The translations under genes were made by a program, and so were the position numbers. Shown here in pieces: positions 43,701 through 52,700 of a stretch of DNA of 64,000 nucleotides. The notes below the pieces were generated by a model. The model saw only the letters and a program-made list of their open reading frames with translations. It was not told the origin of the DNA and made no database searches. Within the stretch, counting starts at the first letter, position 1. Every line of letters begins with the position of its first letter. This DNA is from Chloroflexota bacterium (lineage in GTDB: Bacteria > Chloroflexota > Anaerolineae > B4-G1 > SLSP01), in the NCBI GenBank assembly GCA_019873645.1, contig JAIOAX010000019.1:1-64000 (forward strand), written 5' to 3'.

Positions 43701-46700
43701 TCCCGCGACGTTTGAGTTCATGGAGCGCGAAGGTCAGTTCGCGCCCATTGACATTCCGGCCTTTGTTGGGAATGTATCCGCAGCTCCCGATGTGCCGGTC
43801 TCCACCGCGCGCGCGCCAAAAGCCGCCGACGCTGTGGAGATGCCGAAAGCGCCACAGGCCTTCCCGCTGGGAGGAGAGGCTTTGGCTTATGCGATTGATC
43901 TGTTCACCGGCAACCTGGTCACGTTCTTGAATACTTCACCGGGAACCTGGACGATCATCGGCAACACCGGCTTGAACGGTCCGTTCGCCGGCGACTTCCT
44001 CAACGGCGACTTCAGCCAGATGTATGTGCTCGATTACTATGCCAATGCGCTCTACAGTGTGAATACGACCAATGCGCAGGCGACCCTCATCGGGCCGAGT
44101 ATCCCCAATGGCGTCTGGACCGGCATGACCGGTTCTGTGGACGGCACGCTGTACGCGGCCTCGACGGACGGCAGCCAGTCGTACCTGTATACGCTTGACC
44201 CGGCGACCGGCGCAGCGACGCTGATCGGCGAGATCACCAACGCTCCGGTCATCATTGACATCGCCATCAATGCCGCGGGCCAGATGTACGGCGTGGAAAT
44301 CATGAATGATGTGCTGGTGGGAATTGACCCGGCGACCGGCGCCGGCACGGTGATCGGTGGGCTGGGCTTCAACGCCAGCTACGCGCAAGGTATGGACTTT
44401 GAAGAAGAATCCAATGTGCTGTACCTGGCGGCTTTCAATGTGGGCACCTTCATGGGCGAGCTGCGGATTGCCGATACCAATACGGGCGCCACGGTTCCGG
44501 TCGGTACGTTCCCCGGCGGCGCAGAGGTGGACTGCCTGGCCTTTGCGACCGGCGGCAAGGCGGATGTGCCATGGCTGACCGAAACCCCGGTGACCGGCAC
44601 GGTATCTGCTGCCGGAACCATACCTGTGCTCGTGGGCTTCGACGCGGCCTACGTGGATCAGCCCGGCGAGTATCACGCCGAACTGATCGTCAAGAACAAT
44701 ACGCCCTACGGCAAGTTCAACGTCCCGGTCACGATGACCGTCACCGCGCCGCGCTCCTGGGGTAAACTCACGGGTACCGTCACCGGCCTGGGCGTCTGCG
44801 ACGCCGACCCGGCGCCGCTCGAAGAAGCCCAGGTGTGGGTGCAGAGTGCAACCGGCGCCGAGTGGGTGCTTGAGACCGGCGAGGACGGCAAGTACCATCT
44901 GTGGCTCGATCAGGCCCACAGCCCGCTGACCGTCACGGTAAGCGCGCCCGATTACTACGGGCAAGCGACCGGTGTGGTCGTGCAGCAAGGGCAGACGACC
45001 GTGGTGAACTTCGACTTGCGTCTGCTCAAGCCATGCCTGAGCTCCAACCCGGCGGCCTTCGACGTGACGCTGCCGATGGGTGACAACACCGTCGAACCGC
45101 TGACGCTGCTCAACAGCGGCGCGGGGGATGCGGTGTATGAGTTCATGGAGCTGCCCATCGGGTTCACACCGATGCGCGCCACGGCGCAGACACTGCTGGC
45201 CTCCCGTCTGGATGCGGCGCGTCAACGTCTGGAAGGCTATAGCTCTCAGGCGATGCCTGACGGTACGCCGCAATCTCTGAAAGCGTTCAGCGTTTCGGGG
45301 CTGCCTGCTCCCGCTGTGCAACCGGTGACGCCGCGCGTTCCGGGCGGAGCTTTGCAGGGTGTCAGCTTCTACTATGACCGGGGCGTCTTCGACGCTGACT
45401 ATCCGGGATTGCCGGTTGAGGGCTATGAGAACGGTTCAATGCCGGATGGGACCGTGGACGTCGTTCCACATCCCCTGGATGAATACAGCGACAACGCTTA
45501 CTTTGATCCCGGCGATATTTTGCCTGGAATTCAGTTCTGGGCCACCAACGATCATAGCGGCGAAGAAATCGCCGTGCTCGGCACAAACTTCATGGGCAAT
45601 CCGAGCAAGACGGCGGTGGCGAACTACTTCAGCGACAGCTACCACATTGTCTTCAATCCACCGGTGCAGGCCGCTGGTATGGACCTTCAGGAGTTCATGG
45701 GCAGTTACTCGTGCCAGGTGGATGTCTATAATGCGGACGGCGTATTGCTCGGATCGGATGTGACATCCTGTAATGAAGCGGGGATCTTCTGGGGTGTGGC
45801 CTCGCCGATGGATCCCGTCGCCGAGATCGTGATTACGTCGCTGGGGGGCGGCGCGCAAGGCGCCGATAACATTGCCTTTGGAAACATGGCTGGCGGCATC
45901 CCCTGGCTCTCCGAGTCGCCGGAAACCGGCTTCATCCTTGCCGATGGCAACGCCGTGGTGGACCTTACCTTCGACGCGGGCGTGCCCGAAACGATGCAAC
46001 CCGGTACGTACACCGGGCAGTTGAAGGTGAAGAGCAACGCCGCGAATAATGTCCCCAGTATCCCGGTCACGCTGACCGTTACACCTCCAGATACCTGGGG
46101 CAAGCTCGCGGGTACGGTCACGGGTCTGGGTTACTGCGATGTCGCAACCCCGACGCTGCTGGAAGGCGCGGAAGTGCTCGTCGAATCCAGCACCGGCATG
46201 GTGGCCTGGCTCCTGGAGAGCGACGCCAACGGCGCGTACAGCTTCTGGCTGGACGCGGCGCACAGCCCGCTCACACTGACCGTTGCCTATCCCGACCATG
46301 TCACTAAGGTCTTCACGAATGTCGTGGTGACGGCGGGGCAAACAACAGTCCGGGATGCGGCTCTGCGCTGGGATAAGCCGTGCTTGACGGTGAATCCGAC
46401 GCTGTTTGACGTGACGCTGACCCTGGGAGATAGCATGACGCGGTCGCTTTCCTTGGTCAACCAGGGTGCGGCAGAAACACCGTTCCGCTTCACCGAACGC
46501 AATGGTGGTTGGATCATCAGCCGCGCGCTATTCGAGGGGCCAACTGTGAATGTCGGTGGCAATGCCTTGCGACTTGGGCCAACGACGCCACGTTCTGGTG
46601 CCTCTGGAGTTACGCCTACGGCGGATGTGATCCAGGACGGTAGCTTTGAGGATGGCACACCGAATGGCTTCTGGGATGAATATTCCACGAACTTCGGTAC

Positions 46701-49700
46701 GCCGATCTGTGATGTACCTTCCTGCGGCACGGGCACCGGCACCGGCCCACGCACCGGTAGCTTCTGGGTGTGGTTCGGCGGCATCAATGCCTACGAAGAG
46801 GGTTGGGTGGCTCAGGATGTGACCATCCCCACCGGCTTTGCCACATTGAGTTTCTGGCTGGAACAGATCGTTTGTGGCAGCCCCACCGACTACATGCAGG
46901 TGCTCATTGATGGTGAAGAGGTGTTCTTCACCGATGGGAACAGCCCGATATGCGGCGTCCTGGGGTACAGTGAGGTCGTTGTAGACGTGACCGACTACGC
47001 CGATGGCGGCGTTCACAACATCATGTTCTACTCCGAGTCTACCGGTGGTTCCAACATTTTCGTAGATGACGTGGTGCTGGATGTGCTTGAAGGCCCGGTG
47101 GACATCCCCTGGCTCTTCGAGGATCCTGAATCCGGGAGCGTGCCTGCCGACAGCACCGCGACGGTGGAACTGACCTTCGACGCGGGCGTTCCTGAAGTCG
47201 CGCAACCCGGTGTGTACTTCGGTAACCTCTTTGTCAACAGTGATGATCCGGTCAACGCCAAGATCGCCATCCCGGTGACGATGACCGTCCTCCCGCCTGC
47301 TTCGTGGGGCAGGCTGCAAGGTACGGTTACCGGCGCCGGTTACTGCGACGCCGATCCGCATCCCTTGGAAGGCGCCGAGGTGTTGATCGAGAGTTGGATG
47401 ACCCGCACGACCACCGTGATGGGCACCCTGCTGACCGAAGACTTTGAGGCCAACAATGGTGGCTATACCCATGGCGGCACCCAAGACGAGTGGGCCTGGG
47501 GTACGCCGACGGCCTGGCCCAACGCCTGCGCTTCCGGCGCGTTCTGTTGGGGCACCGACCTGACTGGCAACTACAACAACTCCGCCGATCAATACTTGCA
47601 GTCGCCGGTGATTGACCTGAGCGGCACCACGCCTGGCGATTCGCTGACGGTGGTCTGGCAACAGGCATGGTCGCTGGAGAGCGGCTGGGATTACGGTTAC
47701 GCCGAAGTGAGCATCAACGGTGGTGGCTGGACGCAGATGTGGTCGGGCACCGGCACGAACAACAACTGGACCGAAATGACCTACGACATCTCCGCAGCGG
47801 CCGGCGGCACTGTGCAATTCCGCTGGCGGTTGACCAGCGACGGCTCCGTAACGTATCCCGGCTACTATGTGGATAACGTGCGTATCCTTGGCCCGGTGGA
47901 GGCCGTGGAACCGGTCAACTGGCTGCTGCATACCGACGCCAACGGCAACTACCAGGTCTGGATTGACGAGATGTACAGCCCGGTCACGATCACCGTGTCT
48001 TACCCCGACTACCAGAAGGGCGAAGCCATCGTGACGGTGACGGGCGGCACAACCGTGACCCAGGACTTCGACCTGCGGATGCTTGCACCGTGTGTCCAGG
48101 CGCAGCCGCCGGCGCTACACGCTACGCTGGAACTGGGCGATACGGCCACGCAGGTCTTTACCCTCACCAATACCGGCCTGCTGGATACGGATTGGACGCT
48201 GACCGAGCAGAACCTCGGCGCGCCGACTGTTACGCCGCCAGGAGTGGTGGTACTCTTCTCCGAGGACTTTGAGGGCGCGTTCCCGCCGGCCGGCTGGAAC
48301 GTTGTGGAGAACATCGGCTCCTGCCAGTGGGAAAGCTCGGCAACCACCGGCTATACCAACCAAACCGGCGGCAGCGGTCTGTTCGCCGACGCTAACTCGG
48401 ATTGGTGTGGCACCGGGATGAACACCGAACTGTGGACCCCGTCGCTTGATCTCTCTGCGGCGAGCGCCCCGGTTCTGAGCTTCCACAGTGACTTCAATGA
48501 CTATGGCGGTGCAGACGACGGATATGTGGATATCAGCACGAATGGCGGCGCCACCTGGACGAACCTGCTGCACTACGACGGTGTGGATGTGCGCGGTCCG
48601 TGGCTGGAGGAGATTGATCTCTCCGCCTATGCCGGACAATCCAACGTGCTCATTCGCTTCCATTACGTTGCGGGAGGTTATGACTGGTACTGGCAGGTGG
48701 ATGATGTCCAGGTCTCCGATGTAGACCAGGTCATCTGGCTGGCCGAGAATCCCGCCTCCGGCAACCTGGCCGCCGATACCGGCGTACAGGCCGTGGACGT
48801 AGACTTCGACGCCTCTGTCGTGCCGCAACCCGGCGACTACGTCGCCGATCTGTGGATCAACAGCGACGATCCCTTCGCGCCGCTGGTTCTGCCGGTGACG
48901 ATGACCGTCACCCCGCCCGCTACCTGGGGGCATCTGCTGGGCGTCGTCTACAGCCTGGGCCGCTGCGACGTGACGACGGCGACGCTGGCAGGCGCGCAGG
49001 TTGTCATCTGGGATAGCGGCGGTACAGCCGTGGTCACGCTGACTACGGACATCAGCGGAACGTATAGCTACTGGCTGCCCACCGGCGACTATACCGTCAC
49101 CGTGACGGCGGCGGATCACGTGCCCGCGGCGCCGGCAGTGGTCACCGTGCCGGCGGCCGGCGCGGTCACACAGGACTTCAGCCTGACCTGGCTTGGCCCG
49201 TGCCTCAGTGTGGCGACGGTGGACTACCATCTGACCCTGCCGATGGGCATGAGCGATACCCTGCCCATGACGCTGACGAACGCTGGGTTGGCCAATGCCG
49301 ACTTCGCGTTTTCCGATATCCAGGTCGGCTTTGTGCCTTCTGGTCTGCTGATGCTTCAACGCTCTGTACCGGCCTATCCGCCGGTGAGCGGCGGGCCTGA
49401 AGCTGCGGCCGAACTGGAAGGGACGGAAGCGCCGAAGGGCGAAGTCCCGACGCCTTCCCCGCTGGCGCGCATCTCTGTACCTTTTGCTCCGATCGCGGCC
49501 CTCTACGATAACGGCCCGCTGGTGAACAGCCCCGGGACCGGCGCGGGCGGCGCGGACGAGAGCATGTTGCAGAGCGTCAGCCTGGGGATGGGCACGTATG
49601 GCTTCGGCCATCAGGCGTATTACGGCAACCGCATCGCCGATGACTTCACCGTGACCGGCAGCGGCTGGTACGTGGATACCATCACCTTCTTTGCTTATCA

Positions 49701-52700
49701 GACCGGCTCCGGGTTGGTTTCGACCATCACGGCAGTCAATCTGCAGATCTGGAATGGCGTTCCCGGCGCACCGGGCAGCGTGGTTGTCTTCGGCGATACG
49801 ACGACCAACCGCCTGGTCAACACCACCTGGTCGGGCATCTACCGGGTGCTGGAGACCACTTCTGGCAACACAGATCGCCCGATCATGGCGAACACCGTCA
49901 AGGTTGGGGTGATGTTGCCGCCGGGCACCTACTGGCTCGACTGGCAATCCGATGGCACCTTGAGTTCTGGCCCGTGGGCGCCGCCCGTGACCATCAACGG
50001 GCAGGCTACGACCGGCAATGCGTTGCAGTATACAAGCGATACAGGCGCGTGGGGGGCGGCGCTGGACATCGGCACCGGCACACAGCAGGACTTCCCCTTC
50101 ATCATCGCCGGTCAGGATGCGCCGTGGCTCTTCGAGATCCCGGATGCCGGCACCGTTCCGGCCACTGGTCAGACTGTGGTGGACATCCTGATGGATGCCA
50201 ACTATGTCCAGGCGCCGGGCGAGTACTATGGCATGATCATGCTGGCGACAACGGACACGGGGTTGGCCTCGGCCACTTACCCGGCCACGTTGACCGTCAC
50301 CCTGCCCGACACCTTCGGCCAGATCACCGGCACCGTCACCGGTCTCGGCCCGTGCGATGATGCGACGAATCCTGTACCGCTGGAAGGTGCGGAAGTCACC
50401 GTCGCCAGCGCGACGCGCACCTGGACGACGTTCACCGACGCCAATGGCGGTTATAGTCTCTGGCTCGATGCGGCGCATAGCCCCGTGACCATCACGGTAG
50501 CGGCGGATGACTATGTCGCCGCGACCGTGACCGGCGTGACAGTAATCTCCGGTACGACCACGGTGCAGAACTTCGGTCTTAGCCCCGAAGCCCCGTGCAT
50601 GAACGTCGCGCCAACCAGCATCCACGAGACCCTCACGCTCGGCGATAGTGTGACCGTGCCGTTGACGATCAACAACATCGGTGCGGCTGACCTGAACTGG
50701 GCGCTCTCCGAATCCGATGAGGGCTTCGTGGTGCGGGCGCCGGTGCATATTGCAGCGGCCAGTGGCGACTTCCCACGCGGTACGGAACCGGCCTCGGTCG
50801 GCGCTGCACCCGTGCAGTCTCCGCCGAAGCTGCAAGTGACGCCGGAAGCGCCGGTGACGATCCTGTCGCCGGGCACCGTCGGTTACGCCACCGAACCCAA
50901 CATCGGGCAGTTCCTGAGCATGGATGTGGATACGCCGCAGACCTTCAACCTCATCGCGCCCTTCGCCGATGTCGTTTGGGCGGGCGACTTTGACGACGAC
51001 GGCGTGCTCTACGCCATTGACAGTGCAACGCAGCAACTGGTCACCATTAACCCGGCGACCGGCGCGGCGACGCCTGTCGGCGCAATCGCGTCCTCCGGCG
51101 GCGAATCCTGGACCGGCATGGCCTATGACCCGACCAACGACACGATGTACGCCAGCAGCACGTCCTGTGGCAGCTCTTCCACGCTGTACAGCGTGAACAC
51201 GGCGACCGGTGCGGCGACCGTGATCGGTCAGATCACCAACGCGCCGTGCGCCATTGCGCTGGCGGTGGATGACGCCGGGACGTTGTTCACTTACGACATC
51301 GTCAACGATGTGCTGTTGAGTGTCAACAAAGCCACCGGTGCGGGTACCGTGATCGGCTCCATCGGCTTTAATGCTAACTACGGTCAAGGTATGGACTTCG
51401 ATTACGCCTCCGGGCAACTGTACATGGCGGCCTTTAACAGCGGCACCTTCCAGGGCGAACTGCGCGTGGTGGATCGCACCACCGGCGCTACGGCGCTGGT
51501 GGGCGTCCTGGGGCAAACTACCCCCGGCGGCACCAACCAGCTTGGCTGGCTGGCTTTGCCCAGCGGCGGCGGCGATGCCCCCTGGCTCTTCGAGGATCCG
51601 ACGTCGGGGACGACCCCGGCCGGCGATACTTCTACGGTCACGGTCACCCTGGATGCCGGCGTGCCGGAGGTCGTCCAACCGGGCGACTACTTTGCCACGC
51701 TGAAGGCCAAGGGCGACAATGCAACCGTCGAAGTGCCCGTGACGATGACCGTCGAGCCGCCCGCGACGTGGGGCAAGCTCGAGGGCCTGGTGCAAGGCCT
51801 GGGCTACTGCAACGCCGTGACGACGCCGCTGCAAGGCGCGGTGGTGTTCGTCGAGAGCGCAGTCACGGAGTGGGTCACGTACACGATGGACTCGGTCGTG
51901 TATGAACAGGACTTCGAGAGCAGCGACGGCGGATACACGCACTCCGGCGCGCAGGATGAATGGCAGTGGGGTACACCCACGGCCTGGCCCTACGGTTGCG
52001 CTTCCGGCGCGTACTGTTGGGGCACCGACCTGGCTGGCGACTACAACGCCTATGCAGATCAGACGTTGCTCTCCCCGGTCATTGACCTGAGCGGCGTGAC
52101 CGCTGGGACGCCGTTAACGGCGCGCTGGCAGCAAGCCCTGTACATCGAATCGGCGACCTGGGATCACGCTTATGCGGAAGTCAGCATCAACGGCGGTGCG
52201 TGGACGCAGATGTGGGCGCATACCGGCGGCACAACGCAGTCGTCCTGGGCCGAGAAGACCTTCGACATCTCGGCGGCGGCCGGCGGCACGGTGCGGTTCC
52301 GCTGGCGGCTGACCAGCGACGGCTCGGTGCAGTATCCTGGCTACTACATTGACGCCGTGCGTATTACCATGCCGGTTGAGGTGAGTGAGGAACGTCCCGT
52401 TAACTGGGCGCTGACCACCAACACCGCTGGTGAATACGGCTGGTGGTTTGACACGGCGTACAATCCGCTCACCGTTACCGTCTCTCACGAGGGCGGTTAC
52501 GCGGAGCAGGTGTTCACCGGCGTCGAGATCGTCAGCGGTACTGTGACCACATTGAATGCCAACCTGTTGTGGCTGCAACCGTGTCTCACCGTTGCGCCGC
52601 AGGCGCTGGTGTTGAATGTGCCGATGGGGACGACGTCCACCGTGGCGCTCAATCTGGCGAACCTGGGTGCTGTGACCGGCACGTTCTTGCTCAACGAGTG

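Noticed and set aside
48115-51942. Long open frame of 1275 codons on the minus strand within the giant subtilase
   Set aside because: It is opposite to a clearly coding frame with repeated, conserved domains, is rich in Arg, His and Gly as expected of a GC-rich shadow, and has no ribosome site or family motif.
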